Source of the DNA: Solobacterium sp. UBA1761
Lineage (GTDB): Bacteria; Bacillota_I; Bacilli_A; Erysipelotrichales; Erysipelotrichaceae
Direction: 5' to 3'
DNA length: 18,546 nucleotides
Assembly (NCBI GenBank): GCA_002315565.1
Contig: DCHD01000005.1
Coordinates: forward strand, 1 to 18,546
Below, piece by piece: positions 1 through 6,749 of this stretch; position 1 is the stretch's first letter; each line of letters starts with the position of its first letter. The position numbers and the translations under genes are program-made. Under the pieces are notes generated by a model, which saw only the letters and a program-made list of their open reading frames with translations, made no database searches and was not told where the DNA came from.

Positions 1-305
1 CATTCGGTTTCTCAAGAGATGATGCCGGCAAGTTCTTAGGTTCTTACTACGATGCTAAGATCTACGAACAGGATCCATTCCAGAAGTTAGACCAGCACGG
101 TGTTGGTAAACTGGTTAAGATGGCTGCTGACTTAGGCAGACAGACTCGTCCTAACATCAAGCTTGGTATCTGTGGCGAACACGGTGGCGACCCTGCTTCT
201 ATCGACTTCTGTCATAGAGTTGGACTTACATATGTTTCTTGCTCACCATATAGAGTTCCAATCGCAAGATTAGCTGCTGCTCAAGCTGCAATCAAGAATA
301 AATAA
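1..305 (+). CDS. ppdK: Pyruvate,phosphate dikinase, C-terminal end (partial)
   Basis: The reading frame is open from base 3 to the TAA at 303-305; the rest of the gene lies before the window. About 100 C-terminal residues are visible. They contain the PEP-utilising-enzyme motif GICGEHGGDPASI, with the catalytic cysteine codon at 171-173, followed by the conserved end YVSCSPYRVPIARLAAAQAA. In the family this cysteine is the acid/base in interconversion of PEP and pyruvate, with ATP/AMP and Pi/PPi, in the cytoplasm. The match to PPDK is preferred over enzyme I or PEP synthase because of the CGEHGGDP form and the C-terminal LAAAQAAI. A terminator follows directly. The next gene, glycerate 2-kinase, makes 2-phosphoglycerate, which enolase turns into PEP, so a metabolic link is plausible although the two genes look like separate transcripts. 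Confidence 0.95.
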   Translation, partial: FGFSRDDAGKFLGSYYDAKIYEQDPFQKLDQHGVGKLVKMAADLGRQTRPNIKLGICGEHGGDPASIDFCHRVGLTYVSCSPYRVPIARLAAAQAAIKNK

Positions 306-313
306 AAAAACTT

Positions 314-337
314 AAACCTCACGAAAGTGAGGTTTTT
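314..337 (+). terminator. Intrinsic terminator of the PPDK gene
   Basis: A perfect 9-bp stem (AAACCTCAC at 314-322, GTGAGGTTT at 327-335) closes a GAAA loop and runs into a T-tract. It begins 9 bases after the stop codon of the dikinase gene and ends 27 bases before the next ATG. Confidence 0.9.
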
Positions 338-348
338 GTATGCCTGAA

Positions 349-363
349 TGATAGAATTAATGT
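349..363 (+). promoter_or_regulatory. Extended -10 promoter element before glycerate kinase, placed for a leaderless mRNA
   Basis: TG at 349-350, one base, then TAGAAT at 352-357 (5 of 6 matches to TATAAT) form an extended -10 element. No convincing -35 is seen; that position would fall inside the upstream terminator stem. By the usual -12 to -7 placement of the hexamer, +1 falls on base 364, the A of the start codon. No SD-like purine run lies between this element and the ATG. Confidence 0.5.
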
Positions 364-1569
364 ATGAATGAATTACTGTATAAAGATGCAAATCAGATAA
401 TTGAATACGCAATAAACGAAGTACTTCCAAATAAAGCCGTAAGAAAAGCATTAAAAAATTATACAAAGCCAAAAGGAAGAACACTGATGGTTGCTTTAGG
501 TAAGGCAGCATATACCATGGCTAAAGAAACAGTGGAAATGATCGATATTGACGAAGGACTTGTTGTAACAAAATACAATCATGCAAAAGGCCCATTACCA
601 AACACTACAATCATAGAAGCAGGTCACCCTGTTCTCGATAACAATTCCATCAAAGGTGCTGAAACAGCCATAAAAATGTGTTCTAATCTCACATCAGAGG
701 ATACGGTCATATTGCTTGTATCAGGAGGTGGTTCTGCCCTTTTTGAGTCTCCTCTTGTTACACTGGAAGAACTGCAGGATATAAATACACAACTATTAAA
801 ATGTGGTGCTGACATAAATGAAATAAACACTATAAGAAAAAGACTCTCCAAAGTCAAAGGTGGAAGATTTGCTGAAATATGTTCCCCTGCCAGAGTAATC
901 AATATTATTCTTTCGGATATAATCAACGATCCCCTTGACATGATTGCTTCCGGTCCTGCATATCCAGATGCTTCTACATGTGAAGATGCACTTAATATAG
1001 TTGAAAAGTATCATCTGAGTTTTAATGAGAAAATAATGGAACTTCTCCACCACGATACCGTTAAGAAGCTGGATAATGTAGAAACTTATATCACTGGAAA
1101 CAACGAAGAACTGAAACAGGCCGCTAAAGCTAAAGCTGAACAATTAGGTTACAAAACATACTACATCAATGTACCAATGACATCTGAAGTAAAAGATGCA
1201 GCACGACAGATGATTGATGAAATTGGAAAACATAAAGATGAACACAATGTTGCCATCATAGCAGGCGGTGAAATTGTCGTTAAAGTCAAGGGCACAGGAT
1301 TAGGTGGAAGAAACCAGGAACTTGCATTAAGATGTTCTGAATATCTGAAAGATAAAAAAACATGTGTCTTCTGTATCGGGTCAGATGGTACAGATGGACC
1401 AACTGATGCAGCCGGTGCTTATGCCGATAAAGATACATATAAAGATGATTTGAATGCATATCTGGAAAACAACGATGCCTACCATTATCTTGAAAAATAT
1501 GGTGGACTAATTAAAACCGGTCCTACAGGAACCAATGTCTGTGACCTCTATTGTGCATTAATCAAATAA
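364..1569 (+). CDS. Glycerate 2-kinase, MOFRL family
   Basis: This 401-residue protein is a full-length type II glycerate kinase (GckA/TtuD-like), a cytoplasmic enzyme that phosphorylates D-glycerate to 2-phosphoglycerate. Visible motifs are SGGGSAL (residues 120-126), a basic helix NTIRKRLSKVKGGRFA (155-170), SDIINDPLDMIASGP (184-198), and the C-terminal MOFRL part with GTGLGGRNQELAL (310-322), GSDGTDGPTDAAGA (339-352) and TGPTGTNVCDL (385-395). The start is forced: an in-frame TAA lies at 358-360 and the next Met is residue 42. There is no SD, and a -10-like element ends 6 bases before the ATG. A terminator overlaps the stop codon, so the gene is probably monocistronic. It may feed 2-phosphoglycerate through enolase to PEP, the substrate of the upstream dikinase. 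The family is certain; the sugar-acid source of glycerate cannot be told from here. Confidence 0.93.
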   Translation: MNELLYKDANQIIEYAINEVLPNKAVRKALKNYTKPKGRTLMVALGKAAYTMAKETVEMIDIDEGLVVTKYNHAKGPLPNTTIIEAGHPVLDNNSIKGAETAIKMCSNLTSEDTVILLVSGGGSALFESPLVTLEELQDINTQLLKCGADINEINTIRKRLSKVKGGRFAEICSPARVINIILSDIINDPLDMIASGPAYPDASTCEDALNIVEKYHLSFNEKIMELLHHDTVKKLDNVETYITGNNEELKQAAKAKAEQLGYKTYYINVPMTSEVKDAARQMIDEIGKHKDEHNVAIIAGGEIVVKVKGTGLGGRNQELALRCSEYLKDKKTCVFCIGSDGTDGPTDAAGAYADKDTYKDDLNAYLENNDAYHYLEKYGGLIKTGPTGTNVCDLYCALIK

Positions 1570-1592
1570 GACGCTTAATAGCGTCTTTTCTT
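1568..1592 (+). terminator. Intrinsic terminator of glycerate kinase
   Basis: AAGACGCT (1568-1575) pairs with AGCGTCTT (1580-1587) around a 4-base loop and is followed by TTCTT. The last two bases of the TAA stop codon are part of the stem. Confidence 0.85.
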
Positions 1593-1626
1593 ACACAAGT
1601 GTTAGATATATATGAATAACAATAAA

Positions 1627-1663
1627 TATAATGAATATAGACAGCAAAGAAAGTAAACTGTCT
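1627..1663 (+). promoter_or_regulatory. Possible -10 element and 5' stem-loop before the SdpI-like gene
   Basis: A perfect TATAAT lies at 1627-1632, with only a weak -35 candidate (TTAGAT at 1602-1607, 19-base spacing). The predicted +1 is 1639. That is the first base of an inverted repeat AGACAG (1639-1644) and CTGTCT (1658-1663), whose 13-base A/G-rich loop holds AAAGAAAG. The mRNA would therefore begin with a small stem-loop. The 102-base gap between the genes contains nothing else I can recognise. Confidence 0.35.
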
Positions 1664-1671
1664 TACTAAAT

Positions 1672-2055
1672 ATGAAATTATTGTTTGTAATGCTTATAGT
1701 TGTTTCGGTTATACCATTAACGCTGATTATTGCAGGTTATCTAGAAACCTATCATTATCCTAAAAGAAACTGGTTTGTAGGTTACCGTAGCAATATGTCA
1801 ACGAAGAACGATGAAACCTGGGCTTATGCCAACAGTGAATGTGGTAAAAAGATGTATAAGGCAGGAATCGTTATGCTTCCAATTTCAATCCTAATCATTT
1901 TATTGATTTATCTTATCAGTGGCGACATCAGTGAAATGCCTGCAATGTATATTGATATATGCCAGATAGTCATAATGATTGTACTGATAGTAATTACTGA
2001 AATCGATCTGAGAAAAGTATTCAATAAAGACGGCACAAGAAAAGACATCCTGTAA
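1672..2055 (+). CDS. SdpI/YhfL-family small membrane protein
   Basis: This is a 127-residue protein with three predicted membrane segments (about residues 2-22, 65-84 and 93-110). Between the first and second is the family signature GYRSNMSTKNDETWAYAN (about 37-54), followed by GKKMYKAG. That signature is seen in the SdpI immunity/signalling family and its YhfL-like relatives (Pfam SdpI). Bacillus subtilis SdpI protects against the SdpC toxin and sequesters its repressor. Here there is no toxin, exporter or ArsR-type repressor nearby, and the protein is shorter than SdpI, so immunity is not implied. No clear SD precedes the ATG, and no better start is seen; Met 7 also lacks one. The stop codon sits in the loop of the downstream terminator. 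The family call is good; the function is unknown. Confidence 0.8.
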   Translation: MKLLFVMLIVVSVIPLTLIIAGYLETYHYPKRNWFVGYRSNMSTKNDETWAYANSECGKKMYKAGIVMLPISILIILLIYLISGDISEMPAMYIDICQIVIMIVLIVITEIDLRKVFNKDGTRKDIL

Positions 2056-2070
2056 AGGATGTCTTCTTTT
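2041..2070. terminator. Bidirectional terminator between convergent genes
   Basis: AAGACATCCT (2042-2051) and AGGATGTCTT (2056-2065) form a perfect 10-bp stem with a GTAA loop. On the + strand CTTTT follows the stem. On the - strand a TTTTCTTG tract follows. The TAA of the + gene lies at 2053-2055, mostly in the loop, and the - strand stop is at 2069-2071, so one hairpin serves both ends. Confidence 0.88.
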
Positions 2071-3820
2071 AGATTTTATATGTTTCCTGATATTGTTTTA
2101 AGAGCCTGTCGAAGTCTTCTTTACGATTTGACTTCATTTCTATTTCATATCTGTGAGCTTCTAATGAATCTTCTTCAGTTTCAATCATTTCAATTGCTAT
2201 GTTATCACAGTGGTCAGCAACTCTTTCAAGGTCAGTCAAGAGATCATTGAACAGGATACCGTGTTCAAGAGTGCACTTGCCTTCTCTGATTCTGTCGATA
2301 TGATTCTGCTTCATTTTAGCAACGATATCGTCAATCAGTTCTTCAAATGGACCGACAGTATATGCCAGGTCATTGTCTTCATCAATGAACGCCTGAGCCG
2401 TTACTGTCATCATATCCTGAATGGCAACAATAATGGTTTCAATTTCTTTTTTGCCTTCACTAGAGAACTGAACCTTGTTTTCAACTCTTTCTTTGGCAGT
2501 GTCTGCAATATTGATTGCATGGTCAGATATTCTTTCAAAATCAGCCAGAGCCTGAAGATATTTGGATACTGCTCTGTTTTGTTTCTTGTCCAGCTCCTGT
2601 CTTGTAACTTTTACAATATAGGTACCAAGTTTATCGGCATACTGGTCAACAATATCTTCTTTTGTATATACTTTCTGATACTGTTTTTCATCATAGTTCA
2701 CAAGCAACTGGCATGCTCTTGAGATATTGTTTCTGGTAATTTCAGCCATCTGATTGATGACAATTCTGATCTGTTCAATTGCGATAGCCGGATGCTGAAG
2801 GAATCTTTCTTCCAGTTTATCTTCATCATATCTTTCATCATCAACTTCATCATGAACTAGTAATGAAGCAATCTTTTCAATAAAATTGATAAATGGAGCA
2901 AGAAGTACAATCATAATAACTCTCATTATTGTATTCAACAGCGCGATATTGAATGTGTTAAGTACTGATTCAACAAACCAGAAATTCACAAACAGATTTA
3001 TTCCATAGAACAGAACGCTTAACACTACACAACCGGCAACATCAATAATCAAATATGACCACGCAGATTTCTTGGCATCAGCATTTGCACCAAGCGAGGA
3101 TACAATAACCGGTACTGAAGCACCAATCGCAATACCCATCAGCATTGGGAAGGCGTTCGCAAAAGTAATTGCACCAGTAACTGATAATGCCTGCAGAATA
3201 CCTACTGCAGCACTTGCTGACTGAATAACAGCAGTAAATAATGCGCCAACAAGTATACCAACTAAAGGATTTGTAAATGTTGTTAAGAGATTGATGAACA
3301 TTTCGGATTCTCTAAGTCCTGACACACTGTTTGACATAGTCTTCATACCAAACATCAGTACAGCAAATCCTAACAGAATATCACCTAAGTTATGGTTTTT
3401 AGAATGTTTTGTAAACATTCTCAGATAAATACCAACAACTGCAATAATAGCTGTAATTGAGTCTGTAGATACCAGTTCCAGAATTCCTGAACTTGCCTCT
3501 ACACTAGAAAGCGAAATAATCCATCCGGTAATTGAAGTACCGATAATGGCACCCATTATTACACCGATCGCCTGTTTTATTTTCATCATTCCTGAGTTTA
3601 CAAAACCGACAACCATTACTGAAGTAGCGCTTGATGACTGTATAACCGCTGTAACACCTGCACCTAAAAGGATTCCTTTAAGTGGTGAACCAGCCAGTTT
3701 ATACAGAATAAGTTCCAGTGAACTACCTGCAACCTTTTTTAAGCCTTCTCCCATCAGTGTCATTCCAAATAGGAACAATGCCACACCTGAAAGAAGCGCA
3801 AGAACATCTGTTATAGTCAT
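2069..3820 (-). CDS. Na/Pi cotransporter family protein with C-terminal PhoU domain
   Basis: This 583-residue membrane protein has an N-terminal transport half (about 1-320). It contains two inverted Na/Pi-cotransporter repeats marked by QSSSATS (61-67) and QSASAAVG (200-207), and several hydrophobic segments. A cytoplasmic PhoU-like half (about 340-560) follows, with the repeated helix motifs LADFERISDHAINIAD (about 425-440) and LTDLERVADHCDNIA (about 528-542). Their acidic residues match the PhoU metal-binding pattern. The family moves phosphate with sodium, and PhoU domains are thought to report on or limit uptake. A perfect GGAGGT SD (3827-3832) lies 6 bases before the ATG. A TAAAAT at 3841-3846 could be a -10 in the 46-base gap, which would give a very short leader, but there is no good -35. 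Otherwise the gene is cotranscribed with the oxidoreductase upstream. It ends at the bidirectional terminator. Confidence 0.93.
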   Translation of the reverse strand: MTITDVLALLSGVALFLFGMTLMGEGLKKVAGSSLELILYKLAGSPLKGILLGAGVTAVIQSSSATSVMVVGFVNSGMMKIKQAIGVIMGAIIGTSITGWIISLSSVEASSGILELVSTDSITAIIAVVGIYLRMFTKHSKNHNLGDILLGFAVLMFGMKTMSNSVSGLRESEMFINLLTTFTNPLVGILVGALFTAVIQSASAAVGILQALSVTGAITFANAFPMLMGIAIGASVPVIVSSLGANADAKKSAWSYLIIDVAGCVVLSVLFYGINLFVNFWFVESVLNTFNIALLNTIMRVIMIVLLAPFINFIEKIASLLVHDEVDDERYDEDKLEERFLQHPAIAIEQIRIVINQMAEITRNNISRACQLLVNYDEKQYQKVYTKEDIVDQYADKLGTYIVKVTRQELDKKQNRAVSKYLQALADFERISDHAINIADTAKERVENKVQFSSEGKKEIETIIVAIQDMMTVTAQAFIDEDNDLAYTVGPFEELIDDIVAKMKQNHIDRIREGKCTLEHGILFNDLLTDLERVADHCDNIAIEMIETEEDSLEAHRYEIEMKSNRKEDFDRLLKQYQETYKI

Positions 3821-3866
3821 ATACGTACCTCCAACTATTTATTTTACAACTGTGTTTAGAAAATTC

Positions 3867-4892
3867 TTAAACATCATTTCTTTTATGTGATTTAGCCACC
3901 TCAGTAGCTTCTTCAAGTATTTCTAATACTTTTACAACTTCATCATCTTTGATAACTTTTTCTTTTCCATTTTCAATCACATCAATCAGATTGTCATATA
4001 TCTTTTCGTAGTGGTTACTTCCAACTTTTACCTGTTCACTTACTTTTTCACCGGTTTCATTCAGATAAACAAGTGTGCCCCATCTTTCTTCAGGTACATC
4101 AGCAAATGATACAACATGTCTTCCAACAACCTTCTTCTTTCCTGATCCATGAAGTACAGGAGGAAGTGTCAGAGAACCGTTTGTGCCATGAACAGTAAAA
4201 CTAGGATAATCAATCATTACGCACATTGATGTATGTACACTGGCCTTCATATTTCCGTAACAGAATTCAAGGTCATAATAGTCATCCGCTTCACCTGGGT
4301 GATGAATGCTTCTTACATCGTATGTGCATTTTTCAGGTATTCCAAGTAAACCGATAATCTGATCTGTTGTATGTACACCAAGATTATATAAAGCAGGAAG
4401 CTGATTCCAACCATCTGTTTTGAAGTAATCATAATGAGATTCAATACGTACAAGTTTACCAAGTTTGCCAGATTCAATTACTTCCTTAACGCAGAGATAA
4501 TCAGCATCGTATCTTCTGTTCTGGTTAGGCATAATCACAAGTCCTTTTTCCTTAGCCAGTTTGAATACTTCTTTCGCCTCTTTACTTGTAGGTGCAAAAG
4601 GTTTTTCACATAGGACATTTTTTCCGGCATTAAGGAGCTGTATTGAATATGGCACATGAAATCTGTCTGGCGTTGAAATTACAACAAGATTAATTTCTTC
4701 ATCATTCAGAATATCGTTTATATCAGTAGTAAAAGTTATTTCCGGATAAAAAGGCTCGTAATCTTTAAACTGAGCAATGTCTTCTTCACGTCTAAAGACG
4801 TATTTAACTTTAATATCATCTCTTTTTTCTACGTAAGGAATATGATATTCCCTTACACTAACTCCAAATCCTATATAAGCAACTGTCAGCAT
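3867..4892 (-). CDS. Gfo/Idh/MocA-family NAD(P)-dependent oxidoreductase
   Basis: With the start chosen here the protein has 341 residues. The frame stays open to 4934, but the ATG at 4890-4892 has an AAGGAG SD (4900-4905) 7 bases upstream and begins the Rossmann strand MLTVAYIGFG directly. The extra 14 residues would be read out of a terminator hairpin. Visible motifs are the dinucleotide-binding GFG (8-10), STPDRFH (about 73-79), the family signature EKPFAPTSKEA (96-106) with catalytic-type K97, NQNRRYDADY (123-132), and GVHTTDQ (172-178) with the conserved H174 and D177. It resembles the YdgJ/YhhX group of sugar or polyol dehydrogenases, but the substrate cannot be inferred. It lies between the LCP gene, whose terminator tail abuts its SD, and the Na/Pi transporter. 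No strong promoter of its own is evident. Confidence 0.9.
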   Translation of the reverse strand: MLTVAYIGFGVSVREYHIPYVEKRDDIKVKYVFRREEDIAQFKDYEPFYPEITFTTDINDILNDEEINLVVISTPDRFHVPYSIQLLNAGKNVLCEKPFAPTSKEAKEVFKLAKEKGLVIMPNQNRRYDADYLCVKEVIESGKLGKLVRIESHYDYFKTDGWNQLPALYNLGVHTTDQIIGLLGIPEKCTYDVRSIHHPGEADDYYDLEFCYGNMKASVHTSMCVMIDYPSFTVHGTNGSLTLPPVLHGSGKKKVVGRHVVSFADVPEERWGTLVYLNETGEKVSEQVKVGSNHYEKIYDNLIDVIENGKEKVIKDDEVVKVLEILEEATEVAKSHKRNDV

Positions 4893-4904
4893 ATAATTTC
4901 TCCT

Positions 4905-4938
4905 TAAAAAAGTATGACTACAAAAAGCAGTCATACTT
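4905..4938 (-). terminator. Intrinsic terminator after the LCP gene
   Basis: On the - strand AAGTATGACT pairs with AGTCATACTT (arms at 4929-4938 and 4910-4919) around a 9-base loop, followed by TTTTT. The T-tract runs straight into the AAGGAG ribosome site of the next gene. Confidence 0.8.
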
Positions 4939-4943
4939 ATAGT

Positions 4944-6323
4944 TTATTGTGGATATACCTCGTTAAGATCGAATTCTGTTCCGATATAACCGTTCTCATC
5001 GCCGTCATTAACTGTACCGGCACCACCAGTAATATAACCGGTCATAATGTCTTCATAATATGGTGATTCTTTATCAGCTTCACCAGTAAGAACCAGCTGA
5101 ATCTTGCCCTTGACAATTTCAATAGATTCATCCTTCATGAATGATACATAGGCTTCTCCAACATGTCCGCCCTCACCATCAATGAAGTAGTTGTCTATTG
5201 TATAGCCATCTTCAAAAGTCTTTGCCAGTTCGAGCAGTACTGTAATCTCTTCTTCTGTGAAATTGTTGTCAGTCAGGTAATTGCATAACCATGACATTCC
5301 CATCATATCCAGAATGAACGGATACTTGGCAACCCTGGCAATGATAGAGTTAATAATTAAAGCCTGATTTCTGATTCTTGAGAAATCGTTATTAACGATA
5401 CCATTGTATTTTCTGTTACGTGCCAGAGCCAATGCCCATTCACCATAACATTTCTTGTAGCCTTTTTCCATTTCATATGGCTGAGCCACATTACGGTTAG
5501 AGTCCATATCCATATAGACATGCATAGGCACATCAATCCATACTCCACCAAACTCATTAATCATGTTGACGAAGTTAGAGAATGAAGTAACACAATAATA
5601 TGGAATTTCAACATCCAACAGTTCACCAACTGATGCGATGATTGTTTCTTCACCGCCGTAAACATGCATATGAGTCATCTTGTCTGAGTACTGATAAGTA
5701 ACATTGTACATATATGAATCTCTTGGGAAAGAGATAATAAGAACATGTTTCTTTACTGGGTCAACCACCATCAGATGATTTACGTCATTTCTTAAATTAG
5801 TCTGATCGTTATCACCGGCACCATCAATACCGTTGATCATAACCAGGAAAGGTTTGTTCCAAAGATCGCTGGAAGTGATTGCTGAGTCAATAACCTGTTC
5901 CTCATAATAAGGAATCTGATATTCAACAACAGCCTTGTAGTCTTCAATAACATAGTCACTTCTGAAGTCGTGAATTACTTCATCATGTTTTTCTGGAAGT
6001 ACAAAGGCATCAATTTCACCATTTGCGACAGCATCGACAATCTGCTGATAAGAACCGAGTTCAACATAAGAATCTTCACTCAGTTCAAGACTGGAAAGCT
6101 GTTCTTTAACATACTCCATATATTCCTGATCCAGATATTTCTGAATTCCGATTTTCTTATCTTTCAGATCTTCAATTGTTTCAATTCCACTGTCGTTTTT
6201 AACCATGATGGAAAAAGAATCAGAATAGGCAACAGGCTGTGGGCCTTCATCAACTTCTTCTTTTGCACATCCTGTACATAATAACAGCAGTACAGCCAAT
6301 AATAATGTTAATAATTTACGCAT
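4944..6323 (-). CDS. LCP-family lipoprotein with N-terminal solute-binding-like lobe
   Basis: This 459-residue exported protein starts with a lipoprotein signal MRKLLTLLLAVLLLLCTGC, lipidated Cys at 19. Residues about 36-140 look like lobe II of a type 2 periplasmic binding protein: FSIMVKNDSGIETIEDLKDK, KKIGIQ, then IVDAVANGEIDAFVLP. Residues about 155-370 are a LytR-CpsA-Psr domain with RNDVNHLMVVDP (179-190), IISFPRDSYM (196-205), a conserved Arg pair ARNRKY (301-306) and NDFSRIRNQ (312-320). LCP enzymes transfer undecaprenyl-linked glycopolymers to peptidoglycan outside the membrane. Most have a single N-terminal transmembrane helix, so a lipid anchor plus a binding lobe is uncommon. The C-terminal 90 residues are acidic and not recognised. 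SD TTAGGAG (6330-6336) lies 6 bases before the ATG. The gene has its own promoter-like element and terminator. The LCP call is firm; the ligand of the lobe is unknown. Confidence 0.87.
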   Translation of the reverse strand: MRKLLTLLLAVLLLLCTGCAKEEVDEGPQPVAYSDSFSIMVKNDSGIETIEDLKDKKIGIQKYLDQEYMEYVKEQLSSLELSEDSYVELGSYQQIVDAVANGEIDAFVLPEKHDEVIHDFRSDYVIEDYKAVVEYQIPYYEEQVIDSAITSSDLWNKPFLVMINGIDGAGDNDQTNLRNDVNHLMVVDPVKKHVLIISFPRDSYMYNVTYQYSDKMTHMHVYGGEETIIASVGELLDVEIPYYCVTSFSNFVNMINEFGGVWIDVPMHVYMDMDSNRNVAQPYEMEKGYKKCYGEWALALARNRKYNGIVNNDFSRIRNQALIINSIIARVAKYPFILDMMGMSWLCNYLTDNNFTEEEITVLLELAKTFEDGYTIDNYFIDGEGGHVGEAYVSFMKDESIEIVKGKIQLVLTGEADKESPYYEDIMTGYITGGAGTVNDGDENGYIGTEFDLNEVYPQ

Positions 6324-6347
6324 AAATAGCTCCTAACTTACCTAATA

Positions 6348-6356
6348 ATTTTACCA
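6348..6356 (-). promoter_or_regulatory. Extended -10 promoter element of the LCP gene
   Basis: On the - strand TGG followed by TAAAAT is an extended -10 (5 of 6 matches plus TG). The predicted start of transcription is near 6341, giving a leader of about 18 bases that contains the SD at 6330-6336. No -35 is seen at 16-18 bases. The upstream terminator of rbfA makes an independent promoter likely here. Confidence 0.5.
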
Positions 6357-6379
6357 AATTTGTCTTATCTTTTTATGTT

Positions 6380-6414
6380 TTTCAAAAATAAAAGACAGTG
6401 ATTTTCACTGTCTT
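6380..6414 (-). terminator. Intrinsic terminator of the rimP-rbfA operon
   Basis: AAGACAGTGA (6392-6401) and TCACTGTCTT (6405-6414) form a 9 to 10-bp stem. In the - direction it is followed by a T-rich tract (TTTATTTTTG). It lies just after the rbfA stop codon and closes the operon. Confidence 0.87.
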
Positions 6415-6419
6415 GTATC

Positions 6420-6749
6420 TTATTTGTTTCCTACAGTATTCTTTACGATTTCTTCAATACGTTCAACCTTGTCAAGAGTATCATCTACTACAAATTCAAG
6501 TTCAGGTATCTTACGCATCTTCAGTCGGTGTGCCAGTTCAGATCTGATGAATCCTTTTGATCTTTTCAAAGCGGCAATCCCATAGTTCTTTCCAAAGAAA
6601 GAAACATAGACTTTGGCTTTAGAGAGATCGGGAGTAATTCTTACTTCCTGTACTGTCGCAAAACCTACTTCCGGATCATTCAGGTCAAACTGAATGATGG
6701 AGGAAATTTCCTTCTGCAGGATGGAATCCAACTTGTCAGTTCTTCCCAT
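6420..6749 (-). CDS. rbfA: 30S ribosome-binding factor RbfA
   Basis: This 109-residue protein is of normal RbfA length, with a single KH-type fold. Typical elements are the opening MGRTDKLDSILQKEISSII, the strand pattern EVRITPDLSKAKVYVSFFG (about 35-53) and the helix RSKGFIRSELAHRLKMRKIPEL (positions about 63-84). RbfA binds 16S rRNA near helix 1 and is needed for late 30S maturation, often with RimP and IF-2, which are encoded in the same operon. The ATG overlaps the infB stop by one base (TAATG), and no strong SD is at normal distance; a GAGG lies about 15 bases upstream. Translation is therefore probably coupled to infB. It is the last gene of the operon and is followed by a strong terminator. 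Confidence 0.96.
   Translation of the reverse strand: MGRTDKLDSILQKEISSIIQFDLNDPEVGFATVQEVRITPDLSKAKVYVSFFGKNYGIAALKRSKGFIRSELAHRLKMRKIPELEFVVDDTLDKVERIEEIVKNTVGNK

Noticed and set aside
2210..2722. A 170-codon + strand frame opposite the PhoU part of the Na/Pi gene
   Set aside because: It has no recognisable domain or ribosome site, and the opposite strand encodes clear PhoU motifs.
4893..4934. An upstream ATG extending the oxidoreductase by 14 residues
   Set aside because: The extension is translated from the terminator hairpin, and a good AAGGAG sits properly before the ATG at 4892, which also begins the Rossmann strand.
6360..6390. TTGAAA as a -35 for the LCP promoter
   Set aside because: Its distance to the TAAAAT hexamer is about 26 bases, too long; the extended -10 alone is the better reading.
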